A stretch of 64,000 nt of DNA from Dallia pectoralis (lineage: Eukaryota > Chordata > Actinopteri > Esociformes > Umbridae): the NCBI GenBank assembly GCA_029465975.1, contig CM055730.1:20840441-20904440 (forward strand), read 5' to 3'. Numbering within the stretch: position 1 is the stretch's first letter; every line of letters starts with the position of its first letter. A program made the position numbers and the translations under genes. This document shows positions 49,698-61,158 of the stretch, one piece after another. The notes under the pieces are model-generated. The model was not told the origin of the DNA and did not search any database. It was given only the letters and a program-made list of their open reading frames with translations.

Positions 49698-51525
49698 CAT
49701 GCACCCGGAAAGTATTCACAGCACTTCACCTTTTCTCCATTTTGTTACATTACAAACTTACAAAAACAATCCTCAAAATTCTACACACATTTCCCCATAA
49801 TGACAAAGTAAAAAGAGTTTAATGTTTTTTTTATAAATTAGCGAAATATTAAGAATGAAAATATAACACGTGCACAAGTATTCACAGCCATTGCTCAATA
49901 CTTTGTTGAAGCACCCTTCGCAGCAACTACAGCCTCTAATCATTTTGAGTCTGATGCTACAAGCTTGGCACGCCTATTTTTGGGCAGTTTCTCCAATTCT
50001 TCTTTGCAGGACCTTTCAAGCTCCATCAGGTTGGTGCACAGCCATGTTCAGTTTAATTGGGTTCAAGTCTGGGCTCTGGCTGGGCCACTCAAGGACATTC
50101 ACAGAGTTGTCCTCCTGAAGCCAGTCTTTTGTTATCTTTGCTATGTGCTTTGGGTCGTTGACCTGTTGCAAGATTAATTATTGCCCGACTCTGAGGTCCA
50201 TAGCGCTCTGGAGCAGATTTTCATCAAGGATGTCTCTGTACATTGCTGCATTCATCTTTCCCTCAATCCTGACTAGTCTCCTTCCTGTCGCTATACATCC
50301 CCACAGCATGATGCTGCCACCACCATTCTTGTACACTCTAGGGATGGTATTGGCTAGGTGATGAGCGGTGCCTGGTTTTCTCCAGACAGGCTTTCATGTG
50401 CTTTCCTCTGTCCACTCTACCATACAGCCCTGATTGGTGGAGTGCTGCAAAGATGGTTGTCCTTCTAGAAAGTTCTCCTCTCATCACAGACAAAGCTCTG
50501 TCAGAGTGACCATCACGTTTTTGGACACCTCCCTGACTAAGGCCCATTCCCCAGATCGCTCAGTTTACAAGAGTCCTGGGAAGAGTCCAGGTGGTTCAGA
50601 ACTTCTTCCATTTAAGGATCATGGAGACCACTGTGCACATTGGGACCTTCAACGATGCAGACATTTTTCTGTACCCGTTCCCAGATCTGTGCCTCAATTC
50701 GTTTCAATTCGTATTTGAAAGATATAACCTTTTTTGTCAATAAAGGAAGTATTTCCTCCACTTCGGCAGCGATCACATGTATGTGGAGTACCTCAAGGTT
50801 TGATCGTGAGGCCAATTTTATTCTCTTTGTATATGCTCCCTTTGGGATCCATTTTTTTGTAAACATAATATATCATGTAACTTTTGGAGTTTGTCACTCA
50901 TCATTATCACGCTTGTCCAGAATGCGGCTAGATTGCTGACTGGTAAAAGTCAAATAGAGAGTTGATTTAAGGTGCTGTTACTTGTTTAAATGGCATTACA
51001 TGGAATAGCTCCATTGTATATTTTAGATCTCCTTACATTGTATCACTCCTCCTGACCACTTAGATCATCAAACCAGCTCCTTTTAGCCATTCTACAGTCA
51101 AGGATGAAAACAAAAGATGATCGTGCCTTTTCAGTTGTGTCCCCTCGACTGGGGAATAAACTGCCTATCATTATTAGGTCATCAGCCACCATAGATACAT
51201 TTGTTATATCTTAAAACGTATTTTTATTCTTTTGCGTTCGAGTCAGTTTAGGGACATTTGTGCTTAACTGTCTTGTTTGTTTCTTGATATATTGCACAAC
51301 TATGTACAGCACTTTGTTTAGCATTGGCTGTTTTTAAATGTGCTTTATAAATAAATTGACTTGATTTATCATTATTGGGTATTGTGTGTAGAATTTTGAG
51401 AAACAAAACTAATTGAATCCAATTAGGAATTTTGAGAAACAAAACAAATTGAATTTAGGAATAAGGCTGTAACACAACAAAATGTGGAAAAAGTGAAACC
51501 CTGTGAATACCTTCAGGATGCACAG
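49698..51525 (-). mobile_element. Tc1-like DNA transposon with nested LINE
   Basis: The inverted ends are GCACCCGGAAAGTATTCACA at the left and the complement of TGTGAATACCTTCAGGATGC at the right, flanked by TA on both sides (49696-49697, 51526-51527). Minus-strand transposase traces include WPSQSPDLNPIKLN-type sequence at about 50,040-50,100, but stops and shifts abound. The segment from about 50,700 to 51,365 is foreign LINE sequence that replaced or interrupted the transposon body. Confidence 0.8.
50700..51365 (+). mobile_element. LINE 3' fragment nested in the Tc1-like element
   Basis: Reads, with frameshifts, as a reverse transcriptase: VPQGLIVRPILFSLYMLPLG, then after a deletion QNAARLLTG, GIAPLYILDLL and DRAFSVVSPRLGNKLP. 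It ends in a LINE-type tail, GTGCTTTATAAATAAATTGA. The order and orientation fit a fish L2/Rex-like element. Dead copy. Confidence 0.7.
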
Positions 51526-51527
51526 TA

Positions 51528-52590
51528 TTCATTTATATCATTCATATATGTTGGTCAGTCATTAATATTTTAGCTTTGTAGTAATACATTTTGCCATCAG
51601 GTTATTAATCAACGACTGATTCATTGTTATATTTACTCAATATATTGGACAAAAAATGACCAAAATGTTGAGTATCAAATAACGGTTTTGTCTAAATTAC
51701 AGTATAGGGGCTTGGAAATGCAACTCTGGTAAGGCAGGAAAATTTAATTTAAAAACAGCCATCGTATCATCATATCACAATGTTGTCATAGCTTGCAAAG
51801 GTCAGTCAAAGATAGTTAGCAATGCTAATGTTAACCTGCTAAAATGAGGTGGAACTAGCATTATACATAGTGTATGACTATACCGTGTAGTGTATGCATA
51901 TTGTTGTGAAGTTTGAAATTATGTTTAAGTACTGATATTTGCATTCCTCAATGTTTGGACTAGGTTTGAGGGCCTTCGTAATGTGCCATATCCTTATTAG
52001 TTCCCATTTATGAGTCATTGAGTAAAATGCTCAGGAAAACATCAGCTCAAAAACGAATATTCACAACAGTAGTGACTAAATGTGCAGTTGTTAAGGCCAA
52101 GGTCTAGTGCTGGGAATGCCACACGCAGGAGCCGGATACAACATTCTTTTGGTGTTTTAATATAACAAGCAACAAACCAAACACGAACGAAAAACCACGT
52201 ACATATAAAATTAACTAGCGCTATTAGCACAGGTGAAAGAAAACACTCACCCAATATGTAACATGACTTTGAAATAATGAGAAGCGACCAGTGACATTCC
52301 TCAGTGACTTAAATATCCCTGATAATTGCTAACAATTCCTTGGTGTGTGTAATCACAACAAACCACCGGAAAACAGGAAGTGCACCCCACCAAATACCCC
52401 AAGTGGGAACCTCACGTTCACCCCTTGTGACCTAATTTACCACTCGTGACAGCAACCATGAATAATTCACAAAAATATGTATATGGCAATAGCAATTTGG
52501 ATTTCGGAAACCGAGAACAGTTACTGCAGGCAGAGTTAGCGTTTATATACAATATTAATAGCAAAAAAAGACACTGCATTGGAGAGATAC
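51528..52590. other. Intergenic DNA, nothing recognised
   Basis: AT-rich sequence with no gene. CACCCCACCAAATACCCC at about 52,383 partly echoes a similar stretch near 16,410, hinting at an unrecognised dispersed repeat. Confidence 0.3.
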
Positions 52591-52593
52591 AAG

Positions 52594-52800
52594 CTAGCTA
52601 TCATTAACGTTAGTAGTTGGAGGCCTGAGTAGGAAGCGTATCCACTCGAAGACAGTCGAAAATATTGCATTTTCTTTTGACTGATGCACAAATTTGAGGT
52701 GCTTCATCAGTGTTGTGTTTCCCTGCTGGCAAGAAATAAACTTCGAACATAAATGACATTCCGCTTCCTCCTTATCTTTGCCTTTAGTAAATGTATCCAA
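52594..52800 (-). pseudogene. BED-type zinc finger fragment (hAT transposase / ZBED-like)
   Basis: 68 codons with AECHLCSK...TTLMKHLKFVHQ. Cys15 and Cys18 pair with His34 and His39, the C-x2-C...H-x4-H arrangement of BED fingers, and the TTLMKHLK block is typical. BED fingers bind DNA at the N-terminus of hAT transposases and of the ZBED genes derived from them. No downstream dimerisation or catalytic domain follows on the minus strand, so it is most likely a transposase remnant. It could also be one exon of a ZBED-like gene, which I consider less likely. Confidence 0.55.
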
Positions 52801-53390
52801 GCCTTCGACTACTTAGCACCAAGCAACGGAAGAGAAATTTAGCGATTGAGGTCGTGAGTCAATTAAATCTTCGTTTATTATTAAGATGGTTGGCTGGCAA
52901 TTCAATTCAATATCTCTAATAGACAATCAATGTATGTTTGTGCACTAGTGATTTGATTTAAATGAAATTACTCTAGTCTCTCAAGACATAACGTTACATT
53001 ACACGACCCAGTGGTATTCGATATCAGTATCGATAAGCTCAGACCTTATTGATTTCCAGGTTTTGAGAAATATGGAACCGGTATCTTAATAAAGGAAACA
53101 GGTATCGATCCCCATCCTACATGTGAGTGCTATATTGGAAAGCTTTGCCAAAGAAAGTGGCTACATTAAACATCCACAACAGTTATCCTGCAACTGGCTC
53201 TGTCCCTCCCATCTACACAACTTACACAGCCGTGACATAATGTAATATGTATTGTTCACAGTTTAAAGACTTACTTTTAGAATAACATTGTACACATTTT
53301 AAACAATATTGTTTTAAGGGAAACCATATTTTTAAAGCTTAGTTAAAGAGAAACATCAAAATCCGTTTTTTATTTTCACCATATATACAT
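52801..53390. other. Intergenic DNA, nothing recognised
   Basis: AT-rich sequence between transposon relics, with no gene or repeat recognised. Confidence 0.35.
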
Positions 53391-53394
53391 TATG

Positions 53395-54270
53395 CTCAAA
53401 AAAGACCTGAGCACCTTTGACAAGTGCCAAAATGTTGTGTGCAGATGACTTGGTCAGAGCATATCTGAAATGACCAGGCATGGGGGGGGGGGGGGTGCTC
53501 CTGGTCAGCAGTGGTCAGTATGAGTGGGCTGAGGAGGGACAAACCACAAACTGGTGTTAGGGTGTTGAGCTAAAGGCTAATCGATGCACAAGGGCAACAA
53601 CGAAATCCTGCCTGGTCTGAACTGACAGAAGTTCTAATGTGGCACCAGTCAGAGAAAATGTTGAATAATTGTTTTGGGAGGAAAGTGTCACATTAGACAC
53701 TGCATCACACCCTGATGGCACCAGATGGCAAGCCGGTGGAGCGAGTGAGATTCTCTGGGCAATGTTCGGCTGGGAAACCCTGGGTCATCCACCTGAAACG
53801 TGCAGCTAAAGGAAGAAAGTATTTGATCCCCTGCTGATTTTGCATGTTTTTGCTGATTTTGCATGTATTTGAAATGCGTTATTCTAGATTTTGTTGTTGT
53901 TATTCCGTCTCTCACTGTATTAATAAACCTACCATTAAACTTTAGACTGATCGTGTGACTTTGACTGATCATGTGACTGACTTTGTCAGTGGTCAAACAT
54001 ACTTTCTTCCTTCACTGTATCTGAACATTGTTGCAGACCTGGTATACCCATTCAAGGCAATAGTATTTCCTGATGGCAGTGGCTTCTTCCATTATTTGGG
54101 AATAGTTTGATAAACATGGTGAAGAGTTTCAGGTATTACCTTGGCCTCTAAATTTCCCAGATCTCAATCAGATTGAGCATTCTGGGATGTGCTGGACCAA
54201 CAAGTCCAATCCACCACAACACCAACGGACAACTTACAAGACTTGGAGGATCTCTGGTTTTATAATGGTA
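53395..54270 (+). mobile_element. Degenerate Tc1/mariner-type transposon
   Basis: Contains the worn core TCTGGGCAATGTTCGGCTGG, GTATTTCCTGATGGCAGTGG and CCCAGATCTCAATCAGATTG (decayed SPDLNPIEH motif), followed by GATGTGCTGGACCAACAAG (DVLDQQ). It belongs to a repetitive fish DDE-transposon family. Numerous stops; interrupted by a smaller element at 53,815-54,020. Poly-G at about 53,483-53,496. Confidence 0.65.
53815..54020. mobile_element. MITE-like deletion derivative nested in the above
   Basis: The outer ends are GGAAGAAAGTATTTGATCCC and, inverted, ...AAACATACTTTCTTCCTTCA. The centre has diverged copies of AGTGAGAGACGGAATAACAAC (on the minus strand) known from fish Tc1-like ends. The transposon interior is absent. 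It splits the older element. Confidence 0.6.
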
Positions 54271-54459
54271 TGTCTAACAAGCTCATATGGGTGCACAATT
54301 TGGCTATCTGTTGTATATATACTATATTATACACAAGCACAAGTACTCGATTATAGACTCATCATAGTAACCACCATGTGCTAATATAACAACAGGAACA
54401 CGCTCATAGCATTCTTTCTACAATGAAAATCAAATATTGCGTGGAAAATAAATTGTCAA

Positions 54460-55215
54460 CACTGTTGCTGAAGTTCCCACAAATGTGTTGCACTTATAGG
54501 TTGTGTTGCTTTCAACCTTCTGCCCAGTTCATCCCAAACCTGGTGTACGGGATTAAAGCATGGAGACTATACTGGCCATTCCAAGACTTGATGCCTATTG
54601 TATTGTTATTTTATAAAGGAAATTCTGACACATCCCACAGGTATGTTTAGAGTCATTATCTAGCTGTAAGAATAATCTGACTAACTTTGCATGCACCAGA
54701 GAGTATGGCATGGTGCTGCATTATACCGTCACCGCTGTTTCGTTCTGAATGCCACTCCATGCAAGTCGCAGACACTGAATCCAGCAAAAAAGCCCACACG
54801 TCACGCTTTGTCCTCTATATGTTTGACAGTTGGTGTCACACGCCAAGGAACTGTCGCCTGCACACTGGTGTATAAAAACCCTACCTGATGAACCGCATAT
54901 TTAAATGTTACATGTCTTGGTCCATACAACCTTTTTCTAGTCTTCACAAGTCAACTGGCAGTGCATCATGGCCCAGGTAAGCCTCTTTTACTTGTTTTGC
55001 CATCTTTGCAGTGCCTTTCAAACATGTAGCATGAAGTCTCATCCTTACTGTTGAAACTCAGACTTGCTTACTTCAACCAGTATTAAGGTGTGCTAGAAGC
55101 TGTAGTTCTGGCTGTTGAGTAGCATTTCACGCAATCGGTTGACTCTCAGAAACGTGTCTTCTGATTCTGTTGTGGCTTTGGTCTGTCAGACCTCCAGTTT
55201 CCAGGGTCGTTTGAT
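54460..55215 (-). mobile_element. Degenerate Tc1-like transposon
   Basis: Minus-strand transposase remnants: CCAAACCTGGTGTACGGGATTA is the complement of the decayed LNPIH..GL region, followed by GGCCATTCCAAGACTTGATG, GGTGCTGCATTATACCG, GACAGTTGGTGTCACACG and CATGGCCCAGGTAAGCCTC, all in the order of a known fish Tc1-like family. No intact reading frame. Confidence 0.6.
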
Positions 55216-56114
55216 GGTGTAGGAAACTGTACTCAAAATAGGCTTTCAATGTGATTTCTCTAAAATAACGACCTACACTTTTAAAGTTAAACCGTGTGAA
55301 TTTCAATAAAACCTTTTGACCGGTAATGTATGATATCACTATAAAGCAATAAACATTGAAACAATTTCACTAGGAACATTGTAGTACTAGCCATACCTCA
55401 TATAGCTGAAATTGTTATTCCAAATCAGTTTTTCAACAAAAAAAATTGAGAATTGTCTTCTTTCATAGTTGCAAAAAACTGCTAATAAGGAACAATCATT
55501 AGAGACAACGCAATCAGCAGCTAAGAGAAAAGTAGCGCAAAATAAACAGAGAATCAAAATGTATTGGGCCAGCCATAAATAGTAGCAGAATGTGTGCAAA
55601 CCTGTTAAAGCAATACATGTAGCGTTCAGTCATTTGTTCTGCAATATTTGAATCACAGAAAAGGGTGTAACTCTGCAAACATTTTACCCAACCCCCATGA
55701 AATCTATAGTTAGATCAATTCTCCCCACCCACAACATTTGGCCTGAATGCATTTGTTTATATGAAGCAGTAGTGCACAAGGAAATTCCCCTTTAAAAATA
55801 CATCAATATATTTTTCAGCATTATCTGGTTTAAAGTTAACACTTTCTTATATTATTATTTTTGCATAATTTTGGGTGCAGACACTATTTAGAGGAGGGCA
55901 ATGAATAAAAGAAATACTGACTCAGTATTTGTAGTGTATTTGGGTTGTATCTTTATGACAGGTGCCAATCATTATGAAGTATCATAGTATTTAAATATAG
56001 TATTCAACACTCCCTTTCCCAAATAGATTGAATATTCAGTAAGTGATTGATCTGCACAAAATATTCTCTAAAGGAAAATAAAATAATTGTTTATTAATTG
56101 AATTAATAAATTAG
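55216..56114. other. Intergenic DNA, nothing recognised
   Basis: AT-rich, with no gene or clear repeat. Confidence 0.35.
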
Positions 56115-56215
56115 CCCCGGAACTGGACCATGGGGTAGTGGGAGAAGGTTGCCTGGTCCGATGAATCCTGTTTCTTTAACCTCGCGGGGATGTGAGAAAA
56201 GGTTTTTTGGGACTA
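56115..56215 (+). mobile_element. Tc1/mariner-type transposase fragment
   Basis: AACTGGACCATGGGGTAGTG then GAAGGTTGCCTGGTCCGATGAATCC, which translates KVAWSDES, the second-Asp region of the same family as the relic at 53.4-54.3 kb. Only about 100 bp survive. Confidence 0.55.
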
Positions 56216-57100
56216 CAATACACCACTATATGTATGGTGTATACCGAATTAATGGACTAATATATTATATACATATATATTTAAATATATATTTTCATAT
56301 AAATGTGTAACAAATTGCTTAAATAAATATATAAAAAACTATAGCATTTGAATAGCTTCATGGAGTGATATTAATACATTTTAACAATGACAGATGTTAA
56401 GTAATTTAGTTGGGTTGAGTCAGGAAATTATTACATTAGGTAATTTAGTAATAAAACAGAAATGACTGAATACAGTTCAATTGTTTGTTTGATTTCCTAG
56501 AGGGAATAAAACAAACCAAACCAAATTACACTGTCAAACTTTACAGCCCCATTTTGTTATGTCCACCTACTTCTTCTTGTCAACTCAAAGAGCTCTGACA
56601 AGTTTTGGATTTTGAACTCAACTGTATGAGTTTTCAAAAGTGAAACCTGCATGAATTCATTGTGTTGACTTTTGCCAGGTTTGTATGTGTTGATTGAACT
56701 TGGGTATATAAGTGAAGTTGCAAAAAGGCCTAGTGTCAAGCTCTGGTGACCCAGCATGCATTGTGGCGGAACGAATGGTGATTTATTTGGGTGAAATGCT
56801 GTTTAACCAGACATTCCTTCTGATCACCAAGACATTTTTTCAGTCTGTATTGTTAGGTTTGTGCTTTTTAAGACACGTTTGTTATTCTGGGCAGTTTTTC
56901 AGGTGATTGGATGGGTTTTTCAGGTGATACCGTCCGTCAGTGTGAATGACGACTGTTTGAAGGGCTTGCTTAGCCGTTCTGTAGGTTAGATATCAGGTCT
57001 GCAATGCCAAAAAGTTAAAGCTCTTGAGTTTCTCTTTGGCTTGGCTCAGATCAAATGTAGTATCGTCTCTAATCAATATTTAGAGGTATTTATTTCACTT
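56216..57100. other. Intergenic DNA, nothing recognised
   Basis: AT-rich to 56,700, then balanced sequence without recognised features. Confidence 0.3.
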
Positions 57101-57239
57101 TCCACCTGTGGTCATGGGGTTTTAAGGGGCACAGGTGGAAGTTTGTTTGCGGGTAAACGGATTAATTCTTCTCTGCTTTTCTATCGTTCTCCACTTTTCA
57201 CTTTCCTTTTTGTTTGTAGACAGTACTCTTTAGGATTTT

Positions 57240-57924
57240 TTTCCGTGCCAGCACCACGGCAGATGGAACGGGGGGGGTGCCAGGGCATGGCATCAAGAAT
57301 ACCCTCCGTTTCCAGTGGCATGGGGCCGGGATCAGGTTGCCCGGCTCATGCTCCTGGGAACGCTCAAGGCTGGACCAAGTGTGGTCAAGTGCCTGCAGGA
57401 CTATGTGAAGGAATCATGTTTTGATGTCAAAGATGGTGGAGGTGCTACAGAAGGTGGAGAATGCGGTGGAAGACAAGGCCCTTCGACCTCTTCGCAGTCA
57501 CAGACCTGTCGAGGGGGGGTTTCTGGCTCCTGTACATATGTACGACCCCGAAGTCGATGACGGCGCAGTGAGGGAGTGGCCAGCATCGGCTGGCGGGGCG
57601 CTGGAGGAGGCCCTCGCCGGAGGGGATGTCAGCCGTGGAGGTTACATCGTTGGACACACTCTCCGAGGGCTCCCTACATCCGGGACAGGGCACTGACTAA
57701 TTTTGAATATGTTTGGAACAATCACAACCAAGCCAATCATGAAACCTGAACACAAGTGTTTTTTATATATAAAAAACAACACTGGCAAAAAAATACTTGC
57801 TTACGCCAGTGTTACACCAGACAGGGAGGAATTCACGAGAACATTAACAACCCAAGGCCAAGTTTACTGGAGCTGCTTCCCAAGCACGTTTAGTCATGGA
57901 CCCCAACACCTTAACATACTCTGA
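57240..57924 (+). pseudogene. GC-rich coding-like remnant, unidentified
   Basis: A GC-rich island in AT-rich surroundings. 57,300-57,425 reads AWGRDQVARLMLLGTLKAGP and VVKCLQDYVKESCFDVKD in one frame. The neighbouring frame then continues MVEVLQKVENAVEDKALRPL...FLAPVHMYDPEVDDGAVREWP to 57,696. The two look like one decayed ORF broken by a frameshift. The helical, charged composition would suit a retroelement gag or a domesticated gene, but I recognise no family. A further open frame at 57,703-57,924 may or may not belong. Confidence 0.3.
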
Positions 57925-58527
57925 AGATATTTTATTATATAAGTATGTAAAAGTGTGGATGTGCAGAGCTATTGCCAAAGAGGACTCATAGCTGTTATGG
58001 CGACCAAATGTGTTTGTTACATGTGTTCAATATCTAATCAAAGTGACTTGTTTGTATCCATTAAAAAAACATTTTGACAAATTACAGTAAAACCCACCTG
58101 AATTCAACCCAAAATCCAAAGATGGTGAATGATTATTATATTTACCGGTACTCAATTTGCTCTCTAAGCCAGATCCTTATTATGAACATTTCCAGCCAGA
58201 CTCAAAATTCTGGTTGCATGATCATGATAAATGTCAAGTCTACATGATGATATACGCAGATGTGTATTTGTGTGTTAGTGTAACACTCACTGTAACTGTA
58301 AAGAGTGGTGTGTGATGCTGATCTAATGCAGCTGTAACAGAGTGTGTGTGAGTAAGTGCAGTGCCTCTCTCTCTCCATGGTCAAAATGGAATGTAGGATA
58401 GAATTTCAGAATCTATGTGGAAATATCAACACCGCCTTCTCAAACTTCTCAAATTCTGAAACCAATTAAGGATGCTGTTTTTTAAAAGGAAAATGTGGCC
58501 ATAATGGCTGATGAGTTGGAAGTGGAT
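57925..58527. other. Intergenic DNA, nothing recognised
   Basis: No gene or repeat recognised. Confidence 0.35.
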
Positions 58528-59592
58528 CATACCATGTGAGAGCATGCCATGTGAGAGGATACCATGTGAGAGCATGCCATGTGAGAGCATGCCATGTGAG
58601 AGCATGCCATCTGAGAGCATGCCATGTGAGAGCATACCATGTGAGAGCATACCATGTGAGAGCATGCCATTTGAGAGCATGCCATCTGAGAGCATGCCAT
58701 GTGAGAGCATGCCATGTGAGAGCATACCATGTGAGAGCATGAGAGCCATGTGAGAGCATGCCATGTGAGAGCATACCATGTGAGAGCATGCCATGTGAGA
58801 GCATACCATGTGAGAGCATGCCATCTGAGAGCATACCATGTGAGAGCATGCCATCTGAGAGCCTGCCATGTGAGAGCCTGCCATGTGAGAACCTGCCATG
58901 TGAGAGCGTGCCATGTGAGAGCGTGCCATGTGAGAGCATACCATCTGAGAGCATGCCATGTGAGAGCATACCATGTGAGAGCCATGTGAGAGCCTGCCAT
59001 GTGAGAGCCTGCCATGTGAGCAGCCATGTGAAAGCATGCCATGTGAGAGCATGCCATGTGAGAGATGCCCTGAGAGCCATGTGAGAGCATGCCATGTGAG
59101 AGCATGCCATGTGAGAGCCTGCCATGTGAGAGCATACCATGTGAGAGCCTGCCATGTGAGAGCATACCATGAGAGAGCCTGCCATGTGAGAGCATACCAT
59201 GTGAGCCTGCCATGTGAGAGCATACCATGCGAGAGCATACCATGTGAAAGCATGCCATGTGAGAGCATACCATCTGAGAGCATGCCATGTGAGAGCCTGC
59301 CATGTGAGAGCCTGCCATGTGAGAGCGTGCCATGTGAGAGCATGCCATGTGAGAGCATACCATGTGAGAGCATGCCATGTGAGAGCGTGCCATGTGAGAG
59401 CCTGCCATGTGAGAGCATGCCATGTGAGAGCCTGCCATGTGAGAGCATACCATGTGAGAGCCTGCCATGTGAGAGCATGCCATGTGAGAGCGTGCCATGT
59501 GAGAGCCTGCCATGTGAGAGCATACCATGTGAGAGCATGCCATGTGAAAGCATATCATGTGAGAGCATGCCATGTGAGAGCATACCATGTTG
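58528..59592. repeat. 15-bp minisatellite CCATGTGAGAGCATG
   Basis: About 70 units with variants GAGAGCATA, GAGAGCCTG, GAGAGCGTG and CCATCTGAG. Because 15 is a multiple of 3 and the unit lacks stops in several frames, it yields open frames of up to 390 codons on both strands (for example LSHGM and PCESM repeats). A few indels (58,739; 58,979; 59,020; 59,070; 59,205) shift those frames. Confidence 0.95.
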
Positions 59593-61158
59593 GCTCAACT
59601 TAACTTTCTTACAGTCTCCTCCTAATATCTTTCTTATCTTGGAGTTAGAATATTTTTGATTTATGGTTTAATGAAATTGCAATTATTTAGGGTTAATTTA
59701 ATGTATATCTGTTCCTGTTACAGAAGTCCATGCATTTTTCATTTACCACCAGGGGAAAACACGTATATTCTGAGCAGCAATAATTAGGAAGTTAAACTTC
59801 ATTTGCAATAAATCAACCTGTCAGGTTCTCCATGAACATTGCTAAAATGGATTTGCAATGAATCTCATGGATAAGAATCTATGAGTCATATTAGCCACAG
59901 TATTTATTGCTAGACCAAGATGAACCATTGTATCATGCCAAACATTAAACAGATGTCTCTAAATTTGAAATGTGTTAGACTGCATATACAATTTCTGTTA
60001 TATTGCAGACTATACTACAATCATTATTTAACCATATTCACTTAAAGAATGTGGCAATTTTGATGTTACAAATATTTAATAACTTATGAGTTTGTATTGA
60101 ATAAATGTTTAGGGTTCCAAACCCATTACTTAAGTTGTTTGGGTTTTCTGACCCCTCAGTTACATTGCAAAACCATAAGATGAAACTAAATAATGTTTTA
60201 ACAAGGCATTAATCATTTTTCAACAAGGCATTAATAACTTAACACCTTCTGTATGACGAATGATCAGTGGATTAGGTTGTACCATAACATCTTCCAATTT
60301 TCACAGTTTAGCGTGGTAATGGGTGTAAAGAAAAGGAAAGCTGAAACATTGGAAAAAAAATCTGTGCATCTCAAAAATATATCTCTTGATTACAATGGAA
60401 TTTCACATTGTGCACCCAGGAGCCATGATGATCTAGCATTATAACACTGGAACATGTTAGCAGTGTTGGAGGTTTGTGTTGTATACAGTCTGCATCAAAT
60501 ACTTAAATCAAATCTGAACCAACCATAGGCATAAAATTCAAAATACATACTGTAATTTTCAGCAACTGCTAGCAAAAGTGGTGCAGTTGATCCAATAGGG
60601 TTTGAGATGTATTTAGTTTCGTATGTGGCCCATGTAATCATAAATCTCTATTTCAAAATTTGAATTTCATGGCTAATTAAGGTGTGACTTATAAATCTAC
60701 TTATAAATGATGTACATGTAAACAACTTGCACATAATAATGTGTGTTATTCACATACGTCCTAGGCTGTATCTTTAAATTAATATTTGACAGAACTTGTT
60801 CTTCCAAGATTATAGAGTGAGAAAAGTGAAGGCTTTGACAGACAGTCGATCACTAAATGAAGTTTAGGCACATAAACATCTTTTAATTCACATGCTCCCC
60901 TTCAAATACAGAAATTGGGTATTATACCGTCTTTAGCTTTTTTAACCTAAGAACAATCACGTCTGGTTGATACACAACCTGTACTTTAACTCACTCTAGT
61001 GGCGATAAATAGCCACTGCAATGTCCGTTTTGTCGCAGGATGATGACGTCGCATTATAACCAGTCAAACACAAAATAATTGTTGGACCTGTTTAAACACC
61101 ATAGGCATACACTGAATGTTGTAAGCCTTTTCAGTCAATGCATCTAACCGTAAGCCAC
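59593..61158. other. Intergenic DNA and sdhaf4 promoter side
   Basis: AT-rich with no gene to about 60,950. The last 200 bp are more balanced, with CpGs and the TGACGTC site, consistent with a promoter for sdhaf4. Confidence 0.35.
61044..61050 (+). promoter_or_regulatory. CRE/ATF-like site upstream of sdhaf4
   Basis: TGACGTC (core TGACGTCG) lies about 110 bp upstream of the proposed sdhaf4 ATG, in a locally CpG-containing segment. Such sites are frequent in promoters of mitochondrial housekeeping genes. The functional role is inferred from position. Confidence 0.35.

Noticed and set aside
58426..59659. Very long open frames (390, 353, 244 and 207 codons) on both strands
   Set aside because: They are produced by a 15-bp tandem repeat without stops in several frames; no domain, no codon bias, and indels shift the frames.
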